From: Deltaproteobacteria bacterium
GTDB lineage: Bacteria > Desulfobacterota > Binatia > Binatales > Binataceae
Assembly (NCBI GenBank): GCA_003135135.1
Contig: PLDK01000010.1
Coordinates: forward strand, 1-38,786
DNA: 38,786 bases
Reading direction: 5' to 3'
The notes under the pieces were generated by a model. The model was given only the letters and a program-made list of their open reading frames with translations. It had not been told where the DNA came from and made no database searches. The position numbers and the translations under genes were made by a program. This document shows, piece after piece, positions 18,501 through 25,525 of the stretch. Position 1 is the first letter of the stretch, and every line of letters starts with the position of its first letter.

Positions 18501-18601
18501 ATCCGTCGATCACGCCGCAGCCAATCACGTCGGTGGCGGAGTTCGTCAAGAAAACCCTCGGGATGCCGATAAATATCATTCGTCCGAACACGATCAAGTG
18601 A
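15596..18601 (+). CDS. AsmA-like envelope protein (AsmA/YhdP/TamB superfamily)
   Basis: The 1001-residue protein has an N-terminal membrane anchor (LVRIAALCALIVAVVLGASAALIAA) and a very long periplasmic part of repeated beta-rich segments. The C-terminal region around residues 860-1000 has the AsmA-like pattern: low-complexity 'GSIQFGASALDMQVGMFPFDTVDWVV', then IPLIGKRIG and FHVSGQVSDPSITP. Such proteins form long hydrophobic grooves and are implicated in phospholipid transport between inner and outer membranes; this member's cargo is not known. It lies between typA and a DUF2064 gene, whose GTG start overlaps its stop (GTGA, 18598-18601). The last is a coupled pair, so a link between the glycosyltransferase-like enzyme and envelope biogenesis is possible. 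Confidence 0.85.
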   Translation: MRLVRIAALCALIVAVVLGASAALIAANQSRIVVYVLASVRKRTGVDIIPRASSVHLGTHLIVVLDQPQVIANGHEIVKLKSLRALVSYHSILVRSGLPLYRLTATSPEITLPVASSNAAAVPMPRPGAQTISALQDVLHALARIAWRVDAIDATVRYADGAELANHVGIVAYRTHREPSLWLLGFSGSVLGSPVSGAQISGKIGLGIGKNSRPGEFAHGQLWTWDVPLDGIEAEGFGLAGAIQGSLKFSLHDDGSVTGETDASAQKLLLKSQRLAAPVDLGDYSLHTGFDITGGKYAVTKIVLRKINTAVLSGYTELLGPQSGKPELGIHVGGFNFDAAAAKQTLLSVRHLPADLVDMLNRITPGKVTVGDATLSAALSEIETAPLDAIRRNLVVTGTIENVGFTIPTDTKLPPVENLSAQLGYSKGLLTISQGTAKFGNSALHDLVANANLGNGIEGADYKTSVDVDADLAELYPAIAKSLDLYQLKERDRLERLGGRVEMVASASGKLSAKTLDAPKDYQVRADAIGAVLTIKGSPGPLKVSRGTVTINPSSIKFDHLMLAATGGDATLDGAVNFAKQGIAVHDLTLGLHDFPSETWLALLVDPSDFAVSGPIGGKVVVNSDPGNPGAMTPEGKLTLAKGGVKFNFLRSPIMVQGATLTMRRKQLLLSMPGSKLEDQAIDFRITVPDYTHPSIRIDATVQKLDLEVMNFVRMPWSPAAPPIHFEVPCSGHIEARAGNLAAFEMTDLKTDFTRSPAGDWHVYNMSATSYRGKMKLDLTGRAPDNWIHVTGSATDMDPAPLFMLGGKNTQSPLLGHLFLGIDLWANTDTNFFETLAGDMSVTVRDGTLDKFTLLSRLLSFIDIKNWLSAQIPDPRVNGIPFKTIITDFKGEGGLFYTDNFVLQGPVMDITANGSIQFGASALDMQVGMFPFDTVDWVVNHIPLIGKRIGAGTGKLLAAYFHVSGQVSDPSITPQPITSVAEFVKKTLGMPINIIRPNTIK

Positions 18602-19308
18602 GCCCGTCGCGGCCAGCGCTGATCGTATTTTGCCGCGAGCCCGTCGCGCATCGGGCCAAGACCCGATTGATCGGAGCAATGACCGCCGCCGCGGCGGCAG
18701 CATTGTCCGACGCGTTCATTCGCGACGCGATCGCCAAAGCAGTCTCGATCGGCCCCTCCCGGATCGTTATCGCGGCGAGTGCAGCGGGTGGCGCCGAGCG
18801 CAGCAAATACTTCCGGCGGCTCGCGCGGCGATTCGGCGCCGAACTGATCGATCAGGGAGATGGGTCGTTGGGCAAGCGGATGGCGCGGGCGCTCGAACCC
18901 TTCTCACCTTCCGGCGCGCTGCTAATAGGCACCGATACACCTTCGCTTCCGATTCCCCTGCTCGCAGCCAGCGTCGAAGCGCTTCGCCGCAACCGCGTCG
19001 TGCTGGCGCCGAGTCTCGATGGCGGCTACTACGCACTCGGCGTCCGCGGCGCGATGCCCCCGATCTTCACCGCGATCCGATGGGGCAGCGGCGGCGTGTT
19101 CGATTCAACCATAAAGCGTCTCGAACGCGCCGGCATTCGGTATGCGTTGGGTCCGGCGTGGTATGACGTCGATCGATGGACCGACGTGATGCTGTTGGCG
19201 GCGCATCTGCGACTGTTGGCGCGAGCGCGCCGTCGCCCGGGCGCGTCGCCGTGCCCCGCGACCGAGTCCGTTCTCAAGCAGCTTGGAGTCCTGCGCCACG
19301 ATCGCTAG
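18598..19308 (+). CDS. DUF2064 / TIGR04282-type glycosyltransferase-like protein
   Basis: The 236-residue protein starts with GTG at 18598, overlapping the AsmA-like gene by four bases. It has a nucleotidyl-sugar transferase-like fold: N-terminal LIVFCREPVAHRAKTRL (a P-loop-like KTRL segment), then ALLIGTDTPSLP, then APSLDGGYYALGV and WGSGGVFDST. These match DUF2064, named TIGR04282 for its occurrence with arsenosugar-synthesis genes. An ArsM enzyme does occur in this window (36117-36938) but far away, and the arsenosugar radical-SAM gene is not seen, so the arsenosugar link is inference. Molybdopterin cytidylyltransferase-like activity is a weaker alternative. Confidence 0.85.
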   Translation: MSPSRPALIVFCREPVAHRAKTRLIGAMTAAAAAALSDAFIRDAIAKAVSIGPSRIVIAASAAGGAERSKYFRRLARRFGAELIDQGDGSLGKRMARALEPFSPSGALLIGTDTPSLPIPLLAASVEALRRNRVVLAPSLDGGYYALGVRGAMPPIFTAIRWGSGGVFDSTIKRLERAGIRYALGPAWYDVDRWTDVMLLAAHLRLLARARRRPGASPCPATESVLKQLGVLRHDR

Positions 19309-19343
19309 AGTACCCCGATGCGCGGCAAGACGACCGCCGATTC

Positions 19344-19592
19344 ATGATCGAGCTGATTCTTTACACACGAAACGAGTGCGGATTGTGCCGCGAGATGGAA
19401 GAGATGATTGCGGCCGAACTGCCGAAATTCGACGCGCGTCTCCAGCGGATCGAGATCGACGGCGACCCCGGCCTCGAGGCTCGCTTCGGAGTCGAAGTGC
19501 CGGTTCTGTTCGTGAACGATCGCAAGGCGTTCAAGTATCGATGCACTCCGCGCGAGTTGCGCAAACGCCTGGCACGCGAGGAGCGGGGTTGA
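19344..19592 (+). CDS. Glutaredoxin-like thioredoxin-fold protein
   Basis: The 82-residue product is a minimal thioredoxin fold. It has ELILYTRNECGLCREME with a CxxC redox pair (C12, C15), a middle strand with RIEIDGDP, and the cis-proline motif EVPVLFVN. This fits the glutaredoxin family 2 (DUF836-like) group of small thiol-disulfide enzymes. The ATG at 19344 gives the expected start right before the first strand; the frame upstream overlaps the DUF2064 gene. CutA starts one base after its stop, so both are probably translated from one message. Its substrate is unknown. Confidence 0.85.
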   Translation: MIELILYTRNECGLCREMEEMIAAELPKFDARLQRIEIDGDPGLEARFGVEVPVLFVNDRKAFKYRCTPRELRKRLAREERG

Positions 19593-19593
19593 G

Positions 19594-19992
19594 ATGGCGC
19601 TTCGAACGCCGCATCGTCTGAAAGTGGTGCTCGTGACCATGGGCCGCGAGGAGCAGGCCGTCTCCATCGCGCGTGTGCTGGTGGGCGAAAGGCTCGCGGC
19701 CTGCGTCAACGTCGTCGGACCGGTTCGATCCATTTATAGATGGCGCGATGCGATCGAAGACGATCGCGAATACCTGCTGATTATCAAGACTCGTGCGACT
19801 CTCTACATCAAACTGGAGAAGCGGGTGCGCGAGCTGCATACCTACGAGGTGCCGGAAGTCCTGGCGCTGAATGCGGATCGCGGCTCGCCACCGTACGTCA
19901 AGTGGCTGCTCGATTCGACCGGCCCGCTGCGCGCACTTGGGAAGCAGTGTCCGCGGAAACGCGCAACGGCGCTTCGCCGACGGTCCCAATGA
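19594..19992 (+). CDS. cutA: Divalent cation tolerance protein CutA1
   Basis: CutA1 proteins are small trimers that bind divalent metals such as copper and are linked to cation tolerance. The 132-residue sequence has VVLVTMGREEQAVSIARVL, then RLAACVNVVGPVRSIYRW, then HTYEVPEVLAL, the family signature (HPYEVPE with Pro to Thr). A basic C-terminal tail (GKQCPRKRATALRRRSQ) extends beyond the usual end near residue 107. The start is one base after the glutaredoxin stop, and its TGA overlaps the next gene's ATG (ATGA at 19989-19992). Confidence 0.92.
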   Translation: MALRTPHRLKVVLVTMGREEQAVSIARVLVGERLAACVNVVGPVRSIYRWRDAIEDDREYLLIIKTRATLYIKLEKRVRELHTYEVPEVLALNADRGSPPYVKWLLDSTGPLRALGKQCPRKRATALRRRSQ

Positions 19993-21032
19993 TCAAGATT
20001 GCGATTGCGGGCGCTGGTGCGATTACCGAACGCGCGCATATTCCGGCGCTGCGGAGCGTCGCCGACGCTCAAATCGTCGCGATACAGAGCCGCACCGCTG
20101 AAAAGGCCGAGCGCGTAGCGCGGGCGATTTGGCCGGACGACGCAGGCCGGCCGAACGTCTATTCCGATTTCGACGAGATGTTGGCGCGCGAGCGTCCCGA
20201 CGCGGTCGGTATTTTCACGCCGAACTATTTGCATTGCGAATTTACCGTTAAGGCGCTCAGCGCGGGCGCGCACGTGCTCGTTGAAAAGCCGATGGCGCCG
20301 ACTGCGGCCGCCGCGCACAGGATGGCCGATGCGGCGGCGAAGGCTCGGCGGGTGCTGATGGTCGCGATGCAGCAGCGCTACGGCGGAATCGAGCGCGCGA
20401 TCAAGGATGCAGTCACGAGCGGGGCGATTGGCCGGCCCCATTCCATTCGCGCGCGCCTTTCGCATGGCGGACCCGAGTCCTGGGCGCCGGGACAGAAGTG
20501 GTTCACGACGGCTTCGGAAGCAGGCGGGGGCGCGATGCTCGATCTTGGCGTTCATGTCGCCGATCTTGCAATCTGGATCATGGGCGAGGTCGATTCCGTG
20601 TCGGGACAGGTCGGCATCCTGGCCAAACAGATCGAAGTCGAGGACACGGGCGCGATGATTATGCAGTTCAAGTCGGGTGCGATCGGCGTCATCGAGGCGA
20701 GTTGGAGCAGCATGCCGCCGCTGTCGGCGATCGAGATTTACGGCAATGAGGGCAGGGTGATGGCGGGTTATCCACGCCAGGACATTTCGATTCTGAAGGC
20801 CGACGGCAGTCCGGCGCCGGGGTTCTCGCGCGACGAGGTGATGAGCCGTTTCGATCCGCGCGATCTGCTAGCTCCGTTTCGCGCACTCGCGGCAAACTTC
20901 GTGGGCGCGATTCAAGGCCGGGTGAAACCCTCGCCCGACGGGAACGACGGACTGCGCGCGGTCGAGGCGGTCGAGGCTTGCTATCGTTCGTCGCAGACCG
21001 GCACTCGAATCAGGCTGCCGCTCGATTCATAA
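19989..21032 (+). CDS. Gfo/Idh/MocA family NAD(P)-dependent oxidoreductase
   Basis: The 347-residue enzyme has an N-terminal Rossmann domain (IKIAIAGAGAITERAHIPAL, GAGAIT dinucleotide loop) and the signature VLVEKPMAPTAAAA with the conserved Lys-Pro. A C-terminal domain follows with GGGAMLDLGVHVADLAIW, where the GG..D.G.H motif carries the catalytic-site His. Members oxidise or reduce sugars, inositols and related substrates; the substrate here cannot be read from sequence. The ATG at 19989 overlaps the cutA stop by four bases. HisC follows after only 7 bases. A link to either neighbour's metabolism is only suggested by order. Confidence 0.92.
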   Translation: MIKIAIAGAGAITERAHIPALRSVADAQIVAIQSRTAEKAERVARAIWPDDAGRPNVYSDFDEMLARERPDAVGIFTPNYLHCEFTVKALSAGAHVLVEKPMAPTAAAAHRMADAAAKARRVLMVAMQQRYGGIERAIKDAVTSGAIGRPHSIRARLSHGGPESWAPGQKWFTTASEAGGGAMLDLGVHVADLAIWIMGEVDSVSGQVGILAKQIEVEDTGAMIMQFKSGAIGVIEASWSSMPPLSAIEIYGNEGRVMAGYPRQDISILKADGSPAPGFSRDEVMSRFDPRDLLAPFRALAANFVGAIQGRVKPSPDGNDGLRAVEAVEACYRSSQTGTRIRLPLDS

Positions 21033-21039
21033 TTCACCC

Positions 21040-22125
21040 ATGTTTCGCGAATCGATCAAAAAGATGGCGGCGTATCGGCCCGGCGAGCAGCCGCACCCGG
21101 GCCAGCGCTTAATCAAGCTCAACACCAATGAAAACCCGTATCCGCCGTCGCCGCGGGTGCGCCGCGCGGTTGCGAAAGCGATGGCAGGGTCGGCGATCCG
21201 CCTGTATCCGGCGCCGCGCGCCGACGAATTCGTGGCGAGCGCCGCGCGAATCTACTCGATACCGCAACGCATGATCATCGCGGGCAACGGCTCCGACGAA
21301 CTGCTCGCGATGGTGTTTCGCGCGACGCTCGGAAGCGGCGACACTGTGGCATATCCGGTCCCGACGTATTCGCTGTACGACACGTTGGCGCTGGTGCAGG
21401 AGGCGCGAATTATTCATTGCCCGGTCGGCGCCGGCTTCGAGCTGCCGCTCGACGCGCTCGCTCAGGCGCGCGCCAATCTCACGATCGTGTGCAGTCCCAA
21501 TTCGCCGTCGGGCACCTCGACTCCCGCCCGCAGCCTGGGCGCGCTGGCAAAACGGCTGGATGGCAGATTGCTGGTGATCGACGAAGCGTACGCGGACTTT
21601 GCCGGCGAGAATGCGCTCGGCCTGATCCGGCGTTATCGCAACGTTGTAGTTCTGCGCACGCTGTCGAAGTCCTATTCACTGGCCGGAATGCGGCTGGGCC
21701 TGTGTTTTGCGCATCCTCCGGTGATCGACGCGCTGCTGAAGGTCAAGGATTCTTACAACTTGAGCCGGGTCGCGCTGGCCGCGGGGGCCGAAGCGCTGCG
21801 CGACTCGGGTTGGATGCGCCGCAATGTCGCGAAAGTAATTCGGACGCGCGCCCTGACCGAGGCGCGGCTGCGCAAGCTCGGCTTCGTGGTGCCGCCGTCG
21901 CAGGCCAATTTCGTGCTCGCGCGAATGCCGGGCCGCGACCTGGCGCCTGTCACGCGAGGGCTGCGCCGGGCCGGAATCCTGGTCCGGCATTTCGCGACGC
22001 CGTTGCTTCAGGACGCCATCCGAATCTCGATTGGAACTCCGGCCGAGATGGCCGCGCTATTCAAGGCGCTCGCGCCGCTGGTCCGCGCAACTCACGCGAA
22101 GCCGAAGCGCCGCATTGGTACGTGA
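21040..22125 (+). CDS. hisC: Histidinol-phosphate aminotransferase
   Basis: HisC is the PLP-dependent transaminase that converts imidazole acetol phosphate to histidinol phosphate. The 361-residue protein has KLNTNENPYPPSP at the start, AGNGSDELLA for cofactor binding, NSPSGT, DEAYADF, and the PLP lysine K210 in TLSKSYSLAGMRLG. Arg in RISIGTP near the end binds substrate. No other his genes are nearby, so related aminotransferases for aromatic amino acids remain possible, but the residues match HisC well. Its TGA overlaps a possible GTG start of pth (22122-22125). Confidence 0.93.
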   Translation: MFRESIKKMAAYRPGEQPHPGQRLIKLNTNENPYPPSPRVRRAVAKAMAGSAIRLYPAPRADEFVASAARIYSIPQRMIIAGNGSDELLAMVFRATLGSGDTVAYPVPTYSLYDTLALVQEARIIHCPVGAGFELPLDALAQARANLTIVCSPNSPSGTSTPARSLGALAKRLDGRLLVIDEAYADFAGENALGLIRRYRNVVVLRTLSKSYSLAGMRLGLCFAHPPVIDALLKVKDSYNLSRVALAAGAEALRDSGWMRRNVAKVIRTRALTEARLRKLGFVVPPSQANFVLARMPGRDLAPVTRGLRRAGILVRHFATPLLQDAIRISIGTPAEMAALFKALAPLVRATHAKPKRRIGT

Positions 22126-22139
22126 GCCGGTTGAATTTG

Positions 22140-22829
22140 ATGGCGGCGATCAAGCGTCTGTTCGGGAATTTCCGCTTGTCCCGCCATTCCGGGAAGAAGT
22201 CCGAATCCGAATCGCGTCCATCCATTCAATGGGTGGTGGCCGGGCTCGGGAATCCGGGCGAGGACTACTCGCGCGCGCGCCACAACGCCGGATTCATGAC
22301 GATCGATCGAATCGTAAAAGCTAAAAACGCCGAACCGAGCCGGCGCAGATTCAAAGGCGTCACCGCTGAAGTCGGGCTTGCCGGAAAGCCGGCGATACTC
22401 GTCAAGCCGCAGACTTTTTACAATCTGAGCGGTGAATGCATTTCGGCGCTGCTCGGATATTTCAAAATTGCTCCCGAGCACTTGATCGTGGTGCATGACG
22501 AACTCGACCTCGAAGCGGGCCGGCTCAGGATCAAACAGGGGGGCGGCGATGCCGGCAACCGCGGCGTTCGTTCGATCGCGGAGTCGCTTGGAACCACGGA
22601 CTTCATCCGGGTCAGAATAGGAATCGGCCGGCCGCCCGGTTTCACTATTGAAATGGAACCCGGCCGGCAGCCGAAGACCGAAGAAAACAAGGACTACCTG
22701 CTCCGTCCGATGACCGCCGCCGAAAGACAGGCACTCGCGCCGATTCTCGAGCGTGCAGCGAGCGCGGTCGAGGCGATCGCGGAGCACGGACTCGAAGCCG
22801 CGATGAATCGCTACAACCAGCGCGGCTAG
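22140..22829 (+). CDS. pth: Peptidyl-tRNA hydrolase, N-terminally extended
   Basis: Pth releases peptides from peptidyl-tRNA that has dropped off the ribosome. The core shows VAGLGNPGEDYSRARHNAGF with the catalytic Asn and His, VVHDELDLEAGRLRIK with the catalytic Asp, and GGGDAGNRGVRSI. About 30 basic and Ser-rich residues precede the core (MAAIKRLFGNFRLS, then KKSESES), unlike typical Pth, which starts directly at the first strand. The ATG at 22140 is taken as the start. A GTG at 22122 in the same frame overlaps the hisC stop as GTGA, a pattern used elsewhere in this window, and is almost as likely. Neither has a strong ribosome binding site. Confidence 0.92.
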   Translation: MAAIKRLFGNFRLSRHSGKKSESESRPSIQWVVAGLGNPGEDYSRARHNAGFMTIDRIVKAKNAEPSRRRFKGVTAEVGLAGKPAILVKPQTFYNLSGECISALLGYFKIAPEHLIVVHDELDLEAGRLRIKQGGGDAGNRGVRSIAESLGTTDFIRVRIGIGRPPGFTIEMEPGRQPKTEENKDYLLRPMTAAERQALAPILERAASAVEAIAEHGLEAAMNRYNQRG

Positions 22830-22870
22830 AAGTTCGTCAGCGGCCACTCGAATAACAAATTGTCTGGTAG

Positions 22871-22876
22871 TATAAT
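22871..22876 (+). promoter_or_regulatory. Possible promoter -10 box TATAAT upstream of the 23074 gene
   Basis: The 244-bp gap after pth contains a perfect TATAAT in an AT-rich patch, with no good -35 box at 17 bases upstream. A TTGACT occurs at 22884-22889. A transcript from here would have a leader of nearly 200 bases with a GGGGC/GCCCC hairpin at 22998-23015. Confidence 0.3.
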
Positions 22877-23073
22877 CATTGTGTTGACTTGGCGACTGAC
22901 GCCGCGCTAGAGCAATCAAAGATAGGAGCCCTCGTCGCGTTGGCGGGTGAATTTCGCGTCCCGTTCGGATGGCTGCGCTATTCGTGCAGATGCGAGAGGG
23001 GCCTGGGTTAGCCCCCGTCGGCCACACGCTGCGTGCGGTCTCATAATTTGACATCCAGGGATAGGGGCTGCCC

Positions 23074-23565
23074 ATGTCTGATGAAACCAAGACCCGCTTC
23101 AGAAGAGCGGAGGAAGCTCTGCGCTTTTATTTCCGCTTGCGCGAGCTGCTTCACAGCGGACGAACGAGACGGTTGGTGGCGGACGAATTGCCGGCGGATG
23201 CGTGCATGGTGGCTGCCAACGCGATCGACGACTACCAATGTATCGGATGGTGCATGCGAGGTCTCGACGAGATCTCGCTGTGGCTGCTCAGCGAACTCTA
23301 CGGGCCGACCTGCTTCGGCGTGCGCCGGCGCACATTTTCGCACGCCTGCAAGGCAGGCAGGATCGAGTTCCCGGACCGCGAGTTCCGGCTGCGCGAAGTC
23401 GGCATCGTCCACGAGCATGCACTCGGCGTGGTGAAACGAGGGTTGCGCAGGCTGGGCATGATCCCCGGTTGCCAGCGGCAAAGCGCGCATGACCGTCGCC
23501 GCCGCATCCGGACCGTGGGCAAGCGAGCGCACCTGCAGGGGAGCAGGGCAGCGAATCGCGGCTAA
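23074..23565 (+). CDS. Unrecognised basic protein, possible DNA- or RNA-binding
   Basis: The 163-residue product has a helical first half (RRAEEALRFYFRLRELLHSG), a central acidic/aromatic part (IDDYQCIGWCMRGLDEISLWLL), a segment with RRRTFSHACKAGRIEFPDR, and a strongly Arg-rich C-terminus. Three cysteines lie in the middle, one in ELYGPTCFG. A helix-turn-helix or nucleic-acid role is a guess from composition; I do not recognise the family. The ATG follows AGGGG at a 7-base distance. An AT-rich gap with a TATAAT box upstream and a palindromic repeat downstream suggest it is transcribed alone. It is not clearly viral or insertion-related. Confidence 0.65.
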   Translation: MSDETKTRFRRAEEALRFYFRLRELLHSGRTRRLVADELPADACMVAANAIDDYQCIGWCMRGLDEISLWLLSELYGPTCFGVRRRTFSHACKAGRIEFPDREFRLREVGIVHEHALGVVKRGLRRLGMIPGCQRQSAHDRRRRIRTVGKRAHLQGSRAANRG

Positions 23566-23600
23566 TCGGCGCGGGAGAAGCGCAAATCGCTTTATTGAAT

Positions 23601-23671
23601 GCGGAACCCAGCGCATTAAACCCGGAACCCACCGTGGGTTCCGCACCTCCTTGGGCAGGGGTAACCCCTGC
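23601..23671. repeat. Interspersed palindromic repeat, copy A (two hairpins)
   Basis: Hairpin 1 is GGAACCCAC - C - GTGGGTTCC (23624-23642); a third matching arm GCGGAACCCA occurs at 23601-23610. Hairpin 2 is GCAGGGGT - A - ACCCCTGC (23655-23671). Copy C at 35242-35293 is nearly identical on the opposite strand, including the spacer that joins the hairpins. It lies downstream of the 23074 gene and 120 bases before tyrS, so it may also act as a terminator. Confidence 0.8.
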
Positions 23672-23791
23672 ACCCAATGTTAAAACAAAGGTGCGGCCTG
23701 ACGGCCTGCTAGAAGGGGTAAGGGGGGAGCTAAAGAAAAAGAGCCGGGGTTTCTTCGGCCTCGCGCAAAATTCCTATACGCTGGAGAGTCA

Positions 23792-25012
23792 TTGAAACTC
23801 CGGCGAACGGAATTGACGAAGCGGGACGTGAACGAAAATCAGGCAAACGAACAGGCTGCCGCGCTGGCCCAGGGCAGCATCGAGACCATTTCCGCCGCCG
23901 AGCTCGCGGCCAAAGTCGCGCTGGGCCGGCCGCTCAGGATCAAGCTCGGGATGGATCCGACGGCACCCGATCTGCATCTGGGCCATAGCCTGACGCTCAA
24001 GAAGCTGCGCGACTTTCAGGATGCGGGACACACCGTAATTTTCCTGGTCGGCGACTTCACGGCGATGATCGGCGATCCCACCGGACGCTCCGAGACGCGC
24101 AAGCCGCTGTCGCGCGAGCAGATCGAGCGCAACGCGGAAACCTATCGCGCGCAGGCGTTCAAGATTCTCGATCGCGAACGCACCGAGGTCCGCTTCAACA
24201 GCGAGTGGATGAATGAATTGGGCGTGCGCCGCCTGATCGAGATTGCGGCGAAGGTGAGCGTGGCCCGACTATTGGAGCGTGACGACTTCGAGAAGCGGCT
24301 CGCGGCCCAGGAGCCGCTGTTCCTGCACGAACTGCTCTATCCCGTGATCCAGGGTTACGATTCGGTCGCGCTGGAAGCGGACCTCGAGATTGGCGGTACC
24401 GATCAGAAGTTCAACATGCTGGTCGGCCGCGAGCTGCAAAGGCATTTCGGACAGACGCCGCAAGCGGTGATGACGATGCCGCTGCTCGAAGGTCTCGACG
24501 GCGTGCGCAAAATGTCCAAGTCGTACGGGAACTACGTCGGGCTGACCGACAAGCCCGAGGACATGTACGGCAAGCTGATGTCGGCGCCCGATAAACTGAT
24601 GGTTCGATACTACGAGCTGCTGACGAAGGCCACGCCGGAAGAGATCGCGGCGGTGAAGTCGGGCGGATTGCATCCGATGGAAGCGAAAAAACGCCTCGCC
24701 CGCGCGATCGTCGCCGAATACCACGGCGCGCGCGCCGCAGATCGCGCCGAGCAATACTTCGAGAGCAAGCATCAGCGCCGGGAAATTCCCGCCAGCACGC
24801 AGGTGTATCGAATCGCCGAGGATCTGTGGATTTGCGAACTGATGAAGCAGTTGCAGTTCACGCCTTCGACCAGCGAGGCGCGGCGCCTGGTGAGCCAAGG
24901 GGCGGTGCGGGTGGACGGCCGCACGATAACCGATGTGAATTTTCGCTTCGTGCCGGGCGAGCACAAGGTGCTCGAAGTGGGCAAGCGCCGAGTGGCGCGG
25001 ATCGAGCCCTGA
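23792..25012 (+). CDS. tyrS: Tyrosyl-tRNA synthetase
   Basis: TyrS charges tRNA-Tyr with tyrosine. The 406-residue class I enzyme has the HIGH-type motif HLGH (62-65) in DPTAPDLHLGHSL, KMSKS at 240-244, the tyrosine-site GGTDQKFN, and a C-terminal S4 RNA-binding domain (SEARRLVSQGAVRVDG). The spacing of the motifs fits the TyrZ-like branch rather than the E. coli TyrS branch. The start is TTG at 23792, supported by GGAG (23783-23786) a few bases upstream; a GTG at 23828 is an alternative that would drop 12 residues. No T-box leader is evident. Repeat copy A lies upstream. It converges with the 25030 gene. Confidence 0.95.
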   Translation: MKLRRTELTKRDVNENQANEQAAALAQGSIETISAAELAAKVALGRPLRIKLGMDPTAPDLHLGHSLTLKKLRDFQDAGHTVIFLVGDFTAMIGDPTGRSETRKPLSREQIERNAETYRAQAFKILDRERTEVRFNSEWMNELGVRRLIEIAAKVSVARLLERDDFEKRLAAQEPLFLHELLYPVIQGYDSVALEADLEIGGTDQKFNMLVGRELQRHFGQTPQAVMTMPLLEGLDGVRKMSKSYGNYVGLTDKPEDMYGKLMSAPDKLMVRYYELLTKATPEEIAAVKSGGLHPMEAKKRLARAIVAEYHGARAADRAEQYFESKHQRREIPASTQVYRIAEDLWICELMKQLQFTPSTSEARRLVSQGAVRVDGRTITDVNFRFVPGEHKVLEVGKRRVARIEP

Positions 25013-25029
25013 CGGGCGCACTCAAGCGC

Positions 25030-25293
25030 TCAGTCCTGCTTGTTCTTCTCAGCCAGGGCCACTGCTTCGCGGAGCTTTTCCATGGTGCGGGCGAGAGCCT
25101 TGGTGTAGCGCTGCTTGGTCCAGGTCTCCTTGGTCCGCATCTTGAGCCATCCAAGCTTGACCGCGTCGGGCTTGACCCCCATCTCGCCGGTGGAAACCTC
25201 GATGATCGTGCGTTCTTCGAGATTGAGCGAATCGAGCACTTCGCGCTTGAGGTTCTGCAGAAATCCGGACTTGAGGTCGATATCGATTTTCAT
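25030..25293 (-). CDS. Small hypothetical protein
   Basis: The 87-residue product starts at 25293 behind a GGAG site 5-6 bases before the ATG. It begins with two short strands (MKIDIDLKSGFLQNLK, TIIEVSTGEMG) and ends in a long charged helix (KALARTMEKLREAVALAEKNKQD). I do not recognise the family. No cysteine or membrane segment is present. It is convergent with tyrS and separated from the XRE gene by the B repeat and a terminator, so it is probably its own unit. Confidence 0.7.
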   Translation of the reverse strand: MKIDIDLKSGFLQNLKREVLDSLNLEERTIIEVSTGEMGVKPDAVKLGWLKMRTKETWTKQRYTKALARTMEKLREAVALAEKNKQD

Positions 25294-25364
25294 CGAAACT
25301 CCACATCCATCACCTGAGCCTAAACCATCGCATGCGTCGTCTCAACGGGCAGGGCTGAACAGGG

Positions 25365-25491
25365 GCAGGGCTAAGCCCTGCACCCAGTATTAAGGCCGCG
25401 CTCCGTTGTCGCGCGCGGCCTTTGCCAACGGCTTAATACTGCGCTGCCGTCGCCACGGCCAGGGCTCAGCCCTGCCCGTCGCCACGGCCAG
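25365..25491. repeat. Interspersed palindromic repeat, copy B, with long inverted and direct repeats
   Basis: A hairpin GCAGGGCT - A - AGCCCTGC (25365-25381) is a variant of hairpin 2 of copies A and C. It is followed by CAGTATTAA (25385-25393) paired with TTAATACTG (25433-25441), with GGCCGCGC (25394-25401) and GCGCGGCC (25413-25420) extending the stem. Then CAGGGCT - C - AGCCCTG (25460-25474) is flanked by a 16-bp direct repeat, CCGTCGCCACGGCCAG, at 25447-25462 and 25476-25491. The whole sits between two minus-strand genes. It looks like a composite of repeat elements. Confidence 0.75.
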
Positions 25492-25494
25492 TTG

Positions 25495-25525
25495 AAAAGT
25501 GAAGAGCCGAAGCGCGAGTTCGGCT
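25495..25525 (-). terminator. Rho-independent terminator after the XRE gene
   Basis: Read on the minus strand, the stem AGCCGAA / TTCGGCT with a 7-base loop (25505-25525) starts within the XRE stop codon and is followed by CTTCACTTTT. Stem and T-rich tail fit an intrinsic terminator that ends the metallopeptidase-XRE message. Confidence 0.65.

Noticed and set aside
17228-18703. 491-codon minus-strand frame antisense to the AsmA-like gene.
   Set aside because: It is an antisense shadow, rich in Arg and His, with no motif.
22092-23090. 332-codon minus-strand frame across pth and the following gap.
   Set aside because: It lies opposite pth, whose catalytic residues are clear, and shows no family pattern.
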